Shown one piece after another: positions 9,398 to 18,573 of a DNA stretch of 64,000 nucleotides. The stretch comes from Pedobacter cryoconitis (GTDB taxonomy: Bacteria > Bacteroidota > Bacteroidia > Sphingobacteriales > Sphingobacteriaceae), in contig NZ_CP014504.1 of assembly GCF_001590605.1 (NCBI RefSeq), positions 1,054,001 to 1,118,000 on the forward strand, given 5' to 3'. Positions within the stretch are counted from its first letter, which is position 1. Every line of letters begins with the position of its first letter. A program made the translations under genes and the position numbers. The notes beneath the pieces are model-generated. The model saw nothing but the letters and a program-made list of their open reading frames with translations. It ran no database searches and had not been told where the DNA came from.

Positions 9398-10759
9398 ATG
9401 AACGAACAAAAAGTGGGTAACTACCGCTGGACAATCTGTGCGCTGTTATTTTTTGCAACTACAGTAAATTACCTGGACAGACAGGTTTTAAGCCTTTTAC
9501 ACACCAGGCTCGAAGCAGAGTTTAACTGGTCAAACAGTGACTATGCAAATATTACCTCTGCTTTTCAATTGGTCTATGCGATTTCCATGCTATTTGCAGG
9601 CCGGATAGTTGACCGTTTAGGAACAAAATGGGGATATGCCGCTGCCTTGATTATCTGGTGTTTAGGTGCGATTTTGCATGCTAAAGCCATTTTTTTAGGC
9701 GAAGGGCTCTCTTCTCTATTAGCTGTTTTAGGAATCACCGGTATTTCTGTTTCTGTACTCGGATTTATCTGTGCAAGAGCAGTATTAGGTTTCGGAGAAT
9801 CAGGCAATTTTCCCGCTGCTATTAAAGCCACAGCAGAATATTTCCCCAAAAAGGAACGCTCACTTGCCACTGGTGTTTTCAATTCTGGTGCAAATGTAGG
9901 CGCTATTCTGGCTCCATTAACTGTGCCCTGGATTGCTGAGAAATGGGGATGGGAATCCGCATTTCTCAGCATTGGGGCCATTGGTTTTCTATGGTTATTT
10001 TTCTGGTTCATCTTTTATGAAAAGCCAGAAGCGCAAAAACGCTTATCTAAAGCCGAACTGGAATATATTCAGTACGATCCCGATGAGAAGGCTGTTGCAG
10101 TGGATGATACTGAAAAAGTTTCCTGGTTTAAATTGCTAGGTTATAAACAAACCTGGGCATTTACCTTTGGCAAGTTCATGACAGATGGTGTATGGTGGTT
10201 TTTTCTTTTCTGGTTGCCTTCTTATCTTAAAGTTCAGTACGTGATGGACAATACAGCCATCATGGTTCCACTAGCAGTTTTATATAGCATGACAATGATT
10301 GGAAGTATTGGTGGGGGATGGTTTCCTATGTATTATATGAAAAAAGGATATACGCCATACGATGGCAGGATGAAAGCCATGTTGATCATTGCCCTTTTTC
10401 CTTTAGTGGTTTTATTGGCACAGCCTCTGGGACATATCAGTGTCTGGATCCCTGTAATTTTAATCGGTATTGGTGCTTCTGCGCATCAAGCCTGGTCGGC
10501 TAATATTTTTACAACGGTCTCTGACATGTTTCCCAAAAAATGTATTGGCTCTGTAATAGGTATTGGCAGTATGGCTGGTGGCCTGGGAGGAGTGTTTATG
10601 TCTAAATTAGGTGGAGGGCTTTTTGATTATTATAAATCATCAGGCCATATTCAAACAGGTTATACAATCATGTTTACAATTTGTGCTTTAACTTACGTAA
10701 TCGCATGGGCAGTGATGAAATTTCTGGTTCCAAAGTATAAAGTGATTACTGATTTATAG
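9398..10759 (+). CDS. exuT: MFS hexuronate transporter (ExuT-type)
   Basis: This 453-aa protein has 12 predicted membrane helices. The N-terminal NYLDRQVLSLL and RALLGFGE-like segment (RAVLGFGESGNFPAAIKATAEYF is the region around residues 128-150) are typical of the anion:cation symporter branch that includes ExuT and GudP. The cytoplasmic loop near residues 210-240 is polar. It would import hexuronates by proton symport across the inner membrane. It ends 6 bases inside the convergent second LacI gene. The symbol is by family and context; the exact substrate is untested. Confidence 0.8.
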   Translation: MNEQKVGNYRWTICALLFFATTVNYLDRQVLSLLHTRLEAEFNWSNSDYANITSAFQLVYAISMLFAGRIVDRLGTKWGYAAALIIWCLGAILHAKAIFLGEGLSSLLAVLGITGISVSVLGFICARAVLGFGESGNFPAAIKATAEYFPKKERSLATGVFNSGANVGAILAPLTVPWIAEKWGWESAFLSIGAIGFLWLFFWFIFYEKPEAQKRLSKAELEYIQYDPDEKAVAVDDTEKVSWFKLLGYKQTWAFTFGKFMTDGVWWFFLFWLPSYLKVQYVMDNTAIMVPLAVLYSMTMIGSIGGGWFPMYYMKKGYTPYDGRMKAMLIIALFPLVVLLAQPLGHISVWIPVILIGIGASAHQAWSANIFTTVSDMFPKKCIGSVIGIGSMAGGLGGVFMSKLGGGLFDYYKSSGHIQTGYTIMFTICALTYVIAWAVMKFLVPKYKVITDL

Positions 10760-11773
10760 TTTTTTATAACCAGTAGAATTTCTAATGATAAGTTCAGAAG
10801 GTATTGTCGTGATATCTTGCTGAACTTTATTGTTTTTTGGATCAAGTGAATTCAGGAGTAGTATTGCTGCAGTTTGTCCAATCAGAAATGCGGGCTGAGA
10901 AATAGTAGTTAACGATGGATTCAAAATCCCGGCTGTCGGATTATTCGAAAAGCTAATCACCTGCAGGTCCTGAGGGATTTTTAAATTTAATTTTTCACAG
11001 GCCAGATAGATCGGTAAGGTTAGTTTATCGACGATCGCAAGGAGACCATCTGGTCTGTTTTTAGCTTTTAAAGTATTGTATAGCTGGTCATAACATTGCG
11101 TATCGTCATCGCAAAACAAAACGTGAGTTTCTTCCAGCGGAATATTATTGTCGGTCATTGCCTTTTGATAACCCAGGATTCTCTGCTTGCTGATCTCCAG
11201 GTTTGTAGAAATCGTACAGACGCTTATCTTTTTGCAGCCGCAAGTCAAAAGATGCTGAGTAGCCTGATAACAACTTTCAAAATCATTCGTTACCACCATT
11301 GGCAGCTGCATTTGCTCCATGACTCTGTCGAAAAATATAACAGGGATATTTTCCTGTTCCATGGCGGCAATATGATTGGTAGCTATCGTATTTTTAGTTA
11401 CAGAGATCAATAACCCATCTATTCTTCCTTTTTTGATATAATCCAGTATTTCTTTTTCCCGGTTATAATCTTCGTGCGTCAGATAAATCAGCACATGATA
11501 GCCTTTTTCCCTGGCTACAGTTTCTATACCGTTGATGACCAGCGCAAAAAAATGATCAGTAATTTCGGGTAAGACAACAGCTATGGTCTCACTTTTCCGG
11601 GTTCTTAAACTCCTGGCATAGGTATTTGGCGTGTAATTGAGCGCTGCTGCCAATGCCCTTACTCTTTGCTTTGTAGGTTCACTGATCTCGTGGCTATCCT
11701 GCAGGGCTTTAGAAATCGTAGTAGCGGATAAATTCAGTTTGCTGGCCAGTACTTTGATAGTTATGTTTTCCAT
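10754..11773 (-). CDS. LacI-family regulator, divergent from myo-inositol oxygenase
   Basis: About 339 aa from the ATG at 11773, which gives a typical LacI start (MENITIKVLASKLNLSATTI); an upstream ATG at 11794 would add seven residues. The helix-turn-helix is followed by the hinge YTPNTYARSLRTRKS and a periplasmic-binding-like effector domain. Between it and the MIOX gene lie palindromes AAATAATCGATTATTT and CGTTAACG, likely operators. It is similar in architecture to the first LacI protein of the window but recognises different DNA, so the two halves of the pathway may answer to separate inducers. Confidence 0.88.
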   Translation of the reverse strand: MENITIKVLASKLNLSATTISKALQDSHEISEPTKQRVRALAAALNYTPNTYARSLRTRKSETIAVVLPEITDHFFALVINGIETVAREKGYHVLIYLTHEDYNREKEILDYIKKGRIDGLLISVTKNTIATNHIAAMEQENIPVIFFDRVMEQMQLPMVVTNDFESCYQATQHLLTCGCKKISVCTISTNLEISKQRILGYQKAMTDNNIPLEETHVLFCDDDTQCYDQLYNTLKAKNRPDGLLAIVDKLTLPIYLACEKLNLKIPQDLQVISFSNNPTAGILNPSLTTISQPAFLIGQTAAILLLNSLDPKNNKVQQDITTIPSELIIRNSTGYKKL

Positions 11774-11804
11774 AAGGAGCTCAAGTTTACCCAAAAAATA
11801 CAGA

Positions 11805-11839
11805 AAATAATCGATTATTTACTTTATCGTTAACGTAAA
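11805..11839. promoter_or_regulatory. Palindromic LacI operators between lacI and MIOX
   Basis: AAATAATCGATTATTT (11805-11820) is a perfect 16-bp palindrome. CGTTAACG (11828-11835) is a perfect 8-bp palindrome 19 bp centre to centre from it. Both have the central symmetry expected of LacI-family operators and lie 32 bases upstream of the regulator ATG at 11773. Confidence 0.5.
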
Positions 11840-11946
11840 TAATTAATAGGAGACCGGTTGGTTTAAGGAAACAAATCGTGATATTTAAATAAGGTAATTG
11901 TTTAATAAACAGATCAGTTGATGATCAGAATTTTAAAACTTATAAA

Positions 11947-12828
11947 ATGAAAGAAGCCATCAAATCAACCCAGGAAAATCCATTGAATTCACTTGATCAA
12001 TGGGAAGACGATCTGTTAGCACGTTACCCTGACCCCAAAGCAATTTCTCAGGAAAAAGATACTGCTGCATTCAGGAATTATGAAACACCTGAAAAAGCAT
12101 CTGTAAAAGAATTTTACCGGTTGCAGCATCTCAACCAGACTTATGATTTTGTCCAGCAGAAAAGAGCAGAGTATCTGAAATTTGATAAAATGGAGATGTC
12201 AGTCTGGGAAGCTTTTGACTTTTTAAACCAATTGGTAGATGACTCAGATCCGGATACTGACCTTGATCAGCTCCAGCATTTATTACAAACCAGCGAAGCG
12301 ATCAGAAGTGAAGGGCACCCCGATTGGATGGTATTGACTGGTCTTTTTCATGATATGGGAAAAGTACTTTGCTTATTCGGTGAGCCACAATGGGCGGTAG
12401 TAGGGGACAGTTATCCTGTAGGCTGCGCTTATGCTGATAAAATAGTTTTCTCTGAGTTTTTTGCAGAGAACCCTGATTTCAAAAATCCATTATACAATAC
12501 GAAATATGGTATCTATGAACCCGGCTGTGGATTGGATAACGTAACCATGACCTGGGGACATGATGAATATGTCTATCATTTATTAAAAGACTATCTGCCG
12601 GAACAAGCTCTGTATATGCTCCGTTACCACTCATTTTATCCTCAGCACCGCGAAAACGCCTATGCACATCTGATGACCAGCCATGATAAAGAAATGTTTA
12701 AATGGGTAGATCTGTTTAATCCCTTTGATCTCTATTCTAAAAGTGCTGTCCCGCCAGACTGGAAAGCGCTAAAACCTTATTATGAAGATCTGGTTGCTAA
12801 ATATCTGCCTGCTAAATTGCGGTTTTAA
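11947..12828 (+). CDS. myo-Inositol oxygenase
   Basis: This 293-aa protein is of normal MIOX length. All six expected di-iron ligands can be read: H124 (GHPDW), H135-D136 (FHDMGK), H205 (TWGHDEYVYH), H228 (RYHSF) and D261 (NPFDLYSK). The enzyme uses O2 to cleave myo-inositol to D-glucuronate in the cytoplasm, which feeds UxaC encoded upstream. It is divergent from a LacI regulator. A hairpin-forming gap of 108 bases separates it from the downstream symporter gene, which probably supplies inositol. Confidence 0.95.
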   Translation: MKEAIKSTQENPLNSLDQWEDDLLARYPDPKAISQEKDTAAFRNYETPEKASVKEFYRLQHLNQTYDFVQQKRAEYLKFDKMEMSVWEAFDFLNQLVDDSDPDTDLDQLQHLLQTSEAIRSEGHPDWMVLTGLFHDMGKVLCLFGEPQWAVVGDSYPVGCAYADKIVFSEFFAENPDFKNPLYNTKYGIYEPGCGLDNVTMTWGHDEYVYHLLKDYLPEQALYMLRYHSFYPQHRENAYAHLMTSHDKEMFKWVDLFNPFDLYSKSAVPPDWKALKPYYEDLVAKYLPAKLRF

Positions 12829-12857
12829 GCAAAGGTATACCTGTCATTTCTTTTAGA

Positions 12858-12900
12858 TTCATTACATTTACCTAACACGGTTAGCTGTAAATGTAATGAA
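12858..12900. terminator. Hairpin between MIOX and symporter genes
   Basis: 14-bp perfect arms (12858-12871 and 12887-12900) flank an inner 5-bp stem CTAAC/GTTAG. No T-run follows on the plus strand, so this may be a processing/attenuation hairpin inside an operon rather than a full terminator. Confidence 0.5.
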
Positions 12901-12936
12901 CTTAATGCCCTCAATTCTACAACCAAATATCAGACT

Positions 12937-14616
12937 ATGAACTCGAAACTCTCCATAGGGGGTATTGGCGTCTTTGTAATTTATTTTATCATCGTCGCTT
13001 TATATGGATACTATGTTTACAAAAAGAAAAGTAAGGTTAATGATTCTAAAAATTTCTTTTTAGCCGAAGGGTCACTCACTTGGTGGGCAATAGGAGCCTC
13101 AATTATTGCCTCTAATATATCTGCAGAACAATTTATCGGAATGAGCGGAGAAGGGTTTTTCGCTGGTATAGCAGTTGCTGTCTACGAATGGCTTGGGGCT
13201 GCGGTACTGATTCTGGTAGCTGTATTTTTTATGCCTGTATATATCAAGAATAAGATCTATACAATGCCGCAATTCCTTAAAAACCGTTACAATGGCAGTG
13301 TAGCATTGATCATGAGTGTATTCTGGATTTTCCTGTACGTTTTTATCAATTTAACGTCTATCTTATATTTAGGAGCCTTAGCTATCAATGGATTGATAGG
13401 TGGTGACTATTTTCATATCGTCATGATCTGTCTGGCAGTATTTGCGATAATAATTACGTTAGGTGGCATGCGTGTAATTGGCTATACTGATGTGATCCAG
13501 GTAGGTGTCCTGATTATCGGTGGCCTGGCTACCACGTATATGACTTTAACTATTGTTGGCGAGAAGTTTGGCGTTGGCAGTGAAGCTATTGCAGGTTTTA
13601 AAGTTTTACTGAGAGAAGCGCCAGAACATTTTCATCTGATGCTGGCCAAACCTAAGCCAGGTGCTTCGCAGGTGGATATCAATAAATACCTGATTCTCCC
13701 CGCTGTAGGGATGTATGCAGCAGGTCAGTGGATCAGTAATCTCAATTATTGGGGTTGTAATCAATATATCACACAACGTGCACTGGGTGCTGATTTACAG
13801 ACTGCCCGTACAGGTATTCTTTTTGCGAGCCTGCTTAAAATATTAATGCCAGTCATTGTCATGTTGCCGGGGATTATCGCTTATGTGCTATACAAAGGTG
13901 GTCATTTACAGTTGACAGGAGGCAAAGACAGTGCATATTCTGCTATTCTTAGTCTTTTGCCGCCCGAATTAAAAGGTTTGGCTGCCGCTGCTTTAACTGC
14001 TGCCATTGTGGCCTCACTGGCTGGAAAATGTAATAGTATATCGACTATTTTTACACTTGATATCTATAAAAAACATATCAATATACAATCAAGTGAGCAG
14101 CGAATGGTATGGACAGGACGTATTGCTATTGTCATTTCCATGGTTGTCGCAGTATTGTTTACCTGGAATGATTTACTGGGAATCGGAAGGGCAGGTGGTT
14201 ATACCTTCGTTCAAAAATACACCAGTTATATCAGTCCAGGGGTTTTTGCGACTTTCATTTTAGGGATGTTCTGGAAGCGTACCAATAGTATAGCTGCCTT
14301 TACAGGCATTATCTTTGGCTTTCTGATCTCTGTTTTCTTTAATGAATTTGCAGTAAAAGTATTTGGCCCGGAAACAATTTTATATACAGCTTTTCCAAAT
14401 ATGGATGGGATATATGAAATTCCATTCTTTATTTGTCTGAGCTGGTCATTTATCATCACTGTGCTGGTTATGGTTGGTACAAGTATTTTAGGTCCCCGTA
14501 TCAATCCTAAAGCTTTTGAACTCGATGCACAAATGTTTAAGCTAAAACCATCATCAATAGTATTAATCGTATCTATAATGCTGCTGTTAATTGCAATTTA
14601 TGCACGTTTCTGGTAA
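12937..14616 (+). CDS. Sodium:solute symporter (SSS family), probable myo-inositol transporter
   Basis: 559 aa with about 14 membrane helices. The SSS pattern is clear: AEGSLTWWAIGASIIASNISAEQF region near residues 45-68, then GMSGEGF, and later AALTAAIVASLAGKCNS-like sodium-site helix (residues 345-362). These resemble SGLT/SMIT-type Na+-coupled sugar and inositol carriers. Its placement right after MIOX suggests inositol as substrate; glucuronate or another sugar is possible. The gene ends before a weak T-rich hairpin and a strong bidirectional terminator at 14734-14781. Confidence 0.85.
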   Translation: MNSKLSIGGIGVFVIYFIIVALYGYYVYKKKSKVNDSKNFFLAEGSLTWWAIGASIIASNISAEQFIGMSGEGFFAGIAVAVYEWLGAAVLILVAVFFMPVYIKNKIYTMPQFLKNRYNGSVALIMSVFWIFLYVFINLTSILYLGALAINGLIGGDYFHIVMICLAVFAIIITLGGMRVIGYTDVIQVGVLIIGGLATTYMTLTIVGEKFGVGSEAIAGFKVLLREAPEHFHLMLAKPKPGASQVDINKYLILPAVGMYAAGQWISNLNYWGCNQYITQRALGADLQTARTGILFASLLKILMPVIVMLPGIIAYVLYKGGHLQLTGGKDSAYSAILSLLPPELKGLAAAALTAAIVASLAGKCNSISTIFTLDIYKKHINIQSSEQRMVWTGRIAIVISMVVAVLFTWNDLLGIGRAGGYTFVQKYTSYISPGVFATFILGMFWKRTNSIAAFTGIIFGFLISVFFNEFAVKVFGPETILYTAFPNMDGIYEIPFFICLSWSFIITVLVMVGTSILGPRINPKAFELDAQMFKLKPSSIVLIVSIMLLLIAIYARFW

Positions 14617-14733
14617 CTAATCGTATCTCATTCCCGGGTAGCCCAATAACCTCCTCCATAAAGTAAGCTGGCCGATGCAGCTGGCTTTTTTTTATGATGA
14701 TTAAAAATTAATATTAACCATTGAGATTAGCTG

Positions 14734-14781
14734 TTTTTATTGCCTGATCAACCTGATCGCAGGTTGATCAGGCAATAAAAA
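14734..14781. terminator. Bidirectional terminator
   Basis: Perfect 22-bp stem (14734-14755 with 14760-14781) and a 4-base loop, bordered by T-run/A-run on the two sides, which makes it a terminator in both directions. It sits between the plus-strand symporter gene and minus-strand genes. A weaker hairpin with AGCTG/CAGCT arms and a following T-run is at 14666-14693. Confidence 0.85.
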
Positions 14782-14956
14782 TATCTGGTAATTCTTTTTT
14801 TGGAAGCTTATGCTCAGGTGATTCCTGAAATTTATTTTTGCCCCAGTCCCAATCTTCTCTGAAATCTTCATCTGCGTGAAAATAATATCCGCGTTTACGA
14901 TAAGAATAACCTCTAACAGGGTCAAACTTTTCTTTTTCTTTGTTTTTCATTTTCAT
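14768..14956 (-). CDS. Small charged hypothetical protein
   Basis: This 62-aa reading frame is rich in Lys, Glu, Tyr and Trp (for example GYSYRKRGYYFHADEDF). It ends inside the arm of the terminator hairpin. It looks more protein-like than the overlapping alternative frame at 14737-14925, which is hydrophobic and without pattern. No family recognised. It is the only candidate gene between the symporter and the response regulator. Confidence 0.45.
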   Translation of the reverse strand: MKMKNKEKEKFDPVRGYSYRKRGYYFHADEDFREDWDWGKNKFQESPEHKLPKKELPDIFIA

Positions 14957-15090
14957 AATCTGATCGCATTTATTCTGTATTTCCGGCTATAACAAGCTCT
15001 GTTATAAATGGTTTGTCATAAAATAAAATTGGGCTATTCAATGTGGTATACGATCCCGGAACAATTGATATCTTCGCACCTATCCTATAA

Positions 15091-15831
15091 TTATTTGTCC
15101 CTGCCTGTTTTTACAATAGCTGTTCTGATATAATTATAAAAAGATTCTCTATAGGTTGAGCCCAATAAAAGAACGGTCTTATTTTTAAGTACAACCATAT
15201 TTCCATCAATATGAATGATCTTTTTATGATTAACAATAAATGATTTGTGTATTCTGAGAAAGATATCAGGAGGGAGTTGGATAATTATTTTTTTTAAGGG
15301 TACTTGAACGATACAAGTTTTTTTGTCTAAATTAAAGATCACATTATTGTTATTGGATTCAATATAAAATATATCATCAAGCTCTACTTTAAATAAGCGG
15401 TTTGTTGCCAGTTCTTTCAAATAAATATAGGATGGATTTAAAGATTTAGGTTGTTGCGTAACCATTGAGGGCTGGGGCAAAGCATAGATGATTTTGCCAA
15501 TACATTGAATGAATTTCAGTTTCGAAACTGGCTTTAGCAGATAATCTATAGCATTATGCTTAAACGCTTCGAAAGCATACGCTGTGAACATACTGATGTA
15601 GACAATTTTGGTAATGGAGGCAATCTGAGCAGAAAAACCGGCTCCTTCAGAAACAGGCATATCAATACCTAAAAAGACAAAATCCGGCAACATCGTTTTC
15701 ACCTCGGCTATACCTTCTTCAGCTTTGGTATGGAACCCAATCAGTTCAAGAAAAACAATGTCGTCAATATGCTTTTTCAGCGTATCAATTGAATTAAGAT
15801 CTTCATCGATAATATAACAAGTTATCTTCAT
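15091..15831 (-). CDS. LytTR-type response regulator with atypical receiver
   Basis: 246 aa: receiver domain (residues 1-120) and LytTR DNA-binding domain (about 135-240, with FYIESNNNNV and LRIHKSFIVN). Acidic pocket D9-E10-D11 and the conserved Lys (LLKP) are present. The phospho-acceptor position, normally Asp in the FLDIxMP motif, is Gly: residues 53-59 read FLGIDMP, with G55 codon GGT. An Asp occurs at 57 instead. Phosphorylation in the canonical way is therefore doubtful. No histidine kinase lies beside it. The gene follows the TonB-receptor gene by 14 bases, so it probably belongs to the same operon. Confidence 0.88.
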   Translation of the reverse strand: MKITCYIIDEDLNSIDTLKKHIDDIVFLELIGFHTKAEEGIAEVKTMLPDFVFLGIDMPVSEGAGFSAQIASITKIVYISMFTAYAFEAFKHNAIDYLLKPVSKLKFIQCIGKIIYALPQPSMVTQQPKSLNPSYIYLKELATNRLFKVELDDIFYIESNNNNVIFNLDKKTCIVQVPLKKIIIQLPPDIFLRIHKSFIVNHKKIIHIDGNMVVLKNKTVLLLGSTYRESFYNYIRTAIVKTGRDK

Positions 15832-15845
15832 CTCACTTTCTTTAA

Positions 15846-18557
15846 TTACTTTAACCTATCCAATTCTGCCTGGTTGCTCAGGTCTTTTTTAGGTGCAGTA
15901 GGCTTACTACCAAATTTGTAATTAAAGCTTAAACTGAACCTTCGGTTTTCATTTTTATTATAAAAACTGCTGTACAAACCCGCTGTCTCATTTACTCCTT
16001 GATTGATATAACTGTAGAAAATATCTGTAACCCCCAATTTAACAGCTCCTTTATTTTTTAATACCGCGTACTTTAAGCCTGCATCAACTCTGTATCTAGA
16101 GTCAATCCGACGCGTGAGGACTATGCGTTTTGATTTGAACAATCCCATAATTTCAAAAGACAAGCGGGGATTTAATTCAATAGAATTGAGCAGATTGAGG
16201 TTATATGCTCCTTGTTTCAGATCAATATAGGTATCAAGGATGGGCGTTTTGTATCTTTCATAAAAAAAATCTCCGTTTGCGGTGAGATTCCACCACGATG
16301 AAACTCTCTTATTGTAACTGATTGATAAGTTGAGTGTATTGTAATCTTTAAAATTATCTATAGTCTGTTTAGTAGCCCCAGTGCTATCGGCCAGTGAGGT
16401 AAAATAATTAAAATAATTTTTTGTTTTACTGTAGGAAATTGCCATGCTCAGATCTTTTTTAAATAAGTAGCTGAATTCAATGGAATGGGTAGTCTCTGGT
16501 TGAAGTAAGGGATTGCCCTGTGTATAAAAGTATGGAGAAGAATAGTCAATAAAAGGATTTAAATCCTCGTAGCCGGGCCGTCCTATTCTGCGGCTATAAG
16601 ACAAGCTGATTTGGTCTTCTCCGATATCTCTTAACAGGAAAAGGCTTGGGAAAAGCTGGAAATAGATTCGGTCAAACTTTGCTCCTGTAGTTATAGAGTT
16701 ACCCTTATAATTAGTTTGTTCTCCTCTTATGCCTATCTGAAGGTGGGTTAATTGACCTAGTTTTGTTATATAGTTAAGATAAGCTGCGTTTATATATTCC
16801 TTGTAATCGAAAGTATTGCTTCGATTGAGATCTGTGATAAGATTGCCCTGTACATCTCCATTTTGGAATAGGATATTACTATTGGAGTGGGTATAAGCTG
16901 TTTTGATCCCTATTTCAAACTTGGCATTTTTAGAGATAGGATTGGTATAGTCAAGTTTTGCTGTGTAAACCCTGATATCAATATCCGAAGCATTTAGTAC
17001 CTTTTCCTGTGGTCGGTTTAAGACCTCATCTTTGTTAAAATAACTATTGATAAAGGTATTCGGATTCGACGACTGGTAAGCGGTATAATCTGCATTAAAT
17101 AAAATTACATGTTCATCAGCTCCGAAAATGTGTTTTGCGTTAATATTCAGACCGTAGGTATTATAGGAAGCCCTTCCATTGTTTAAAGAAGATAGACTGG
17201 AATCAGGCTGGCCACTGTTAAAATCTTTAAATAATGTATTTTGCGTGAAATCTGACCGGTTAGTGTTGTTATTTAATGTGCCCAGTATTCCGATGGTATT
17301 ATGTTCATTAACTGTATAGTCAGCACCCAATCTTAAATTATTGGAAATAGATCGGTTGTGCGCTATTTCATGCTGGTTATACTTAATGTTTTCAGGTCCG
17401 GTTATAATCTTATCACTCAGAAATGTTGAAGTTTGCAGGTTATGCTGGAAGCTATAGTTACTGAAAATGTTCAGCTTCTTTGCTTTAAAATTCAGAGTTA
17501 TACTTTCAGTAAACCTCGGTCGTACACCCACAGTAAATCCAGTAGTTACTGTACCGTTGAAGCCAGGATTACTGCCCTTTTTAGTTTTGATATTTATAAT
17601 TCCCCCTTTACCCTCTGCATCATATTTAGAAGAAGGATTGGTAATCAGTTCAATTTTATCAATCGAATTTGCCGGCATACTTTGAAGCAGGGTACCGATC
17701 TCAGCCGCAGATAATTTTACCGGTTTATCGTCTATCATTACAATTACCCCCTGTTTTCCTTTCATGCTAATTTGCTCGTTATCAATGGAAACTCCAGGTG
17801 CAATTTCCAACAGTTCATTGACCGAGCCGCCGCTTGCCAGTATGCTGTTGTCTACATTCATAATTGTACGGTCAATTTTGCGCTCTATAAACTGTTTTTT
17901 TGCAACCACACGCACTTCGTTCAACTGTTTGGAGGACAAAGGAAGCAGTACAGGGGGCAGTCTGACACCTGCTGAGGTTAAAGCGAAAATATTGCTTAAA
18001 GTAGTTTTATATCCCATTTGAAAGACTTTAATCAAATAATTTCCGGTCGCAATATTTTTAAAAGTATATTTCCCTGTACTGTCACACAAGCTGCTTTTTA
18101 CCAATGATGTATCTTTAGCTTTCAATAGCTGAACTGAACTGTAGGCCAATGTTTTTTTAGCATGATCATAAACATAACCCGTAACCGTTGCCGGTTGAAC
18201 CGTATCTTTAACTGTACTGCTCACGTCTTTAACGGGCAATAGCAAGACCTCTTTTTTTGATCTGGTATAGATGATATAATTACTATTCTCTACATGATAA
18301 AAAGACAGGTCAGACTGTTTAAAGAGCTGACCAAGTACTTGTTCTATATTTTGACCGGCAATTGGATCTATCTCAAAAGTGGTAGTTTTTCCTGTAAGTA
18401 ATCCGTCCTGATACATAAAATTGATATGGTACTGATGAGCTATTTTGTCAATTATTTCCTTTACAGGACGTTCATTAACTGAAATCTGCGAGGCATAGGA
18501 AGGATTAGAAAGATGAATAAAACAGATAAGTGCAATAAAAAAGGTTAAATACTTCAT
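15846..18557 (-). CDS. TonB-dependent outer-membrane receptor (STN + carboxypeptidase-regulatory + plug + barrel)
   Basis: About 903 aa from the ATG at 18557, which gives a clean signal peptide (MKYLTFFIALICFIHL); an ATG at 18584 would overlap fecR. Domain order: STN (secretin/TonB short N-terminal) at about 25-95, a carboxypeptidase-regulatory-like beta sandwich at 120-205, plug at 210-330 (NVDNSILASGG, NSIDKIELITNPSSKYDAEG) and a C-terminal beta-barrel of the Bacteroidota 'outer membrane beta-barrel' type. The STN domain together with upstream FecR and ECF sigma indicates transenvelope signalling. The ligand is unknown. Confidence 0.88.
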   Translation of the reverse strand: MKYLTFFIALICFIHLSNPSYASQISVNERPVKEIIDKIAHQYHINFMYQDGLLTGKTTTFEIDPIAGQNIEQVLGQLFKQSDLSFYHVENSNYIIYTRSKKEVLLLPVKDVSSTVKDTVQPATVTGYVYDHAKKTLAYSSVQLLKAKDTSLVKSSLCDSTGKYTFKNIATGNYLIKVFQMGYKTTLSNIFALTSAGVRLPPVLLPLSSKQLNEVRVVAKKQFIERKIDRTIMNVDNSILASGGSVNELLEIAPGVSIDNEQISMKGKQGVIVMIDDKPVKLSAAEIGTLLQSMPANSIDKIELITNPSSKYDAEGKGGIINIKTKKGSNPGFNGTVTTGFTVGVRPRFTESITLNFKAKKLNIFSNYSFQHNLQTSTFLSDKIITGPENIKYNQHEIAHNRSISNNLRLGADYTVNEHNTIGILGTLNNNTNRSDFTQNTLFKDFNSGQPDSSLSSLNNGRASYNTYGLNINAKHIFGADEHVILFNADYTAYQSSNPNTFINSYFNKDEVLNRPQEKVLNASDIDIRVYTAKLDYTNPISKNAKFEIGIKTAYTHSNSNILFQNGDVQGNLITDLNRSNTFDYKEYINAAYLNYITKLGQLTHLQIGIRGEQTNYKGNSITTGAKFDRIYFQLFPSLFLLRDIGEDQISLSYSRRIGRPGYEDLNPFIDYSSPYFYTQGNPLLQPETTHSIEFSYLFKKDLSMAISYSKTKNYFNYFTSLADSTGATKQTIDNFKDYNTLNLSISYNKRVSSWWNLTANGDFFYERYKTPILDTYIDLKQGAYNLNLLNSIELNPRLSFEIMGLFKSKRIVLTRRIDSRYRVDAGLKYAVLKNKGAVKLGVTDIFYSYINQGVNETAGLYSSFYNKNENRRFSLSFNYKFGSKPTAPKKDLSNQAELDRLK

Positions 18558-18573
18558 AAAGATGTAAATGGGA

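Noticed and set aside
9574..10011. 145-aa minus-strand frame
   Set aside because: Antisense to the MFS transporter, Pro/Lys-rich low-pattern translation.
14737..14925. Alternative 62-aa minus-strand frame
   Set aside because: Overlaps the more protein-like frame 14768-14956 and reads through the terminator arm.
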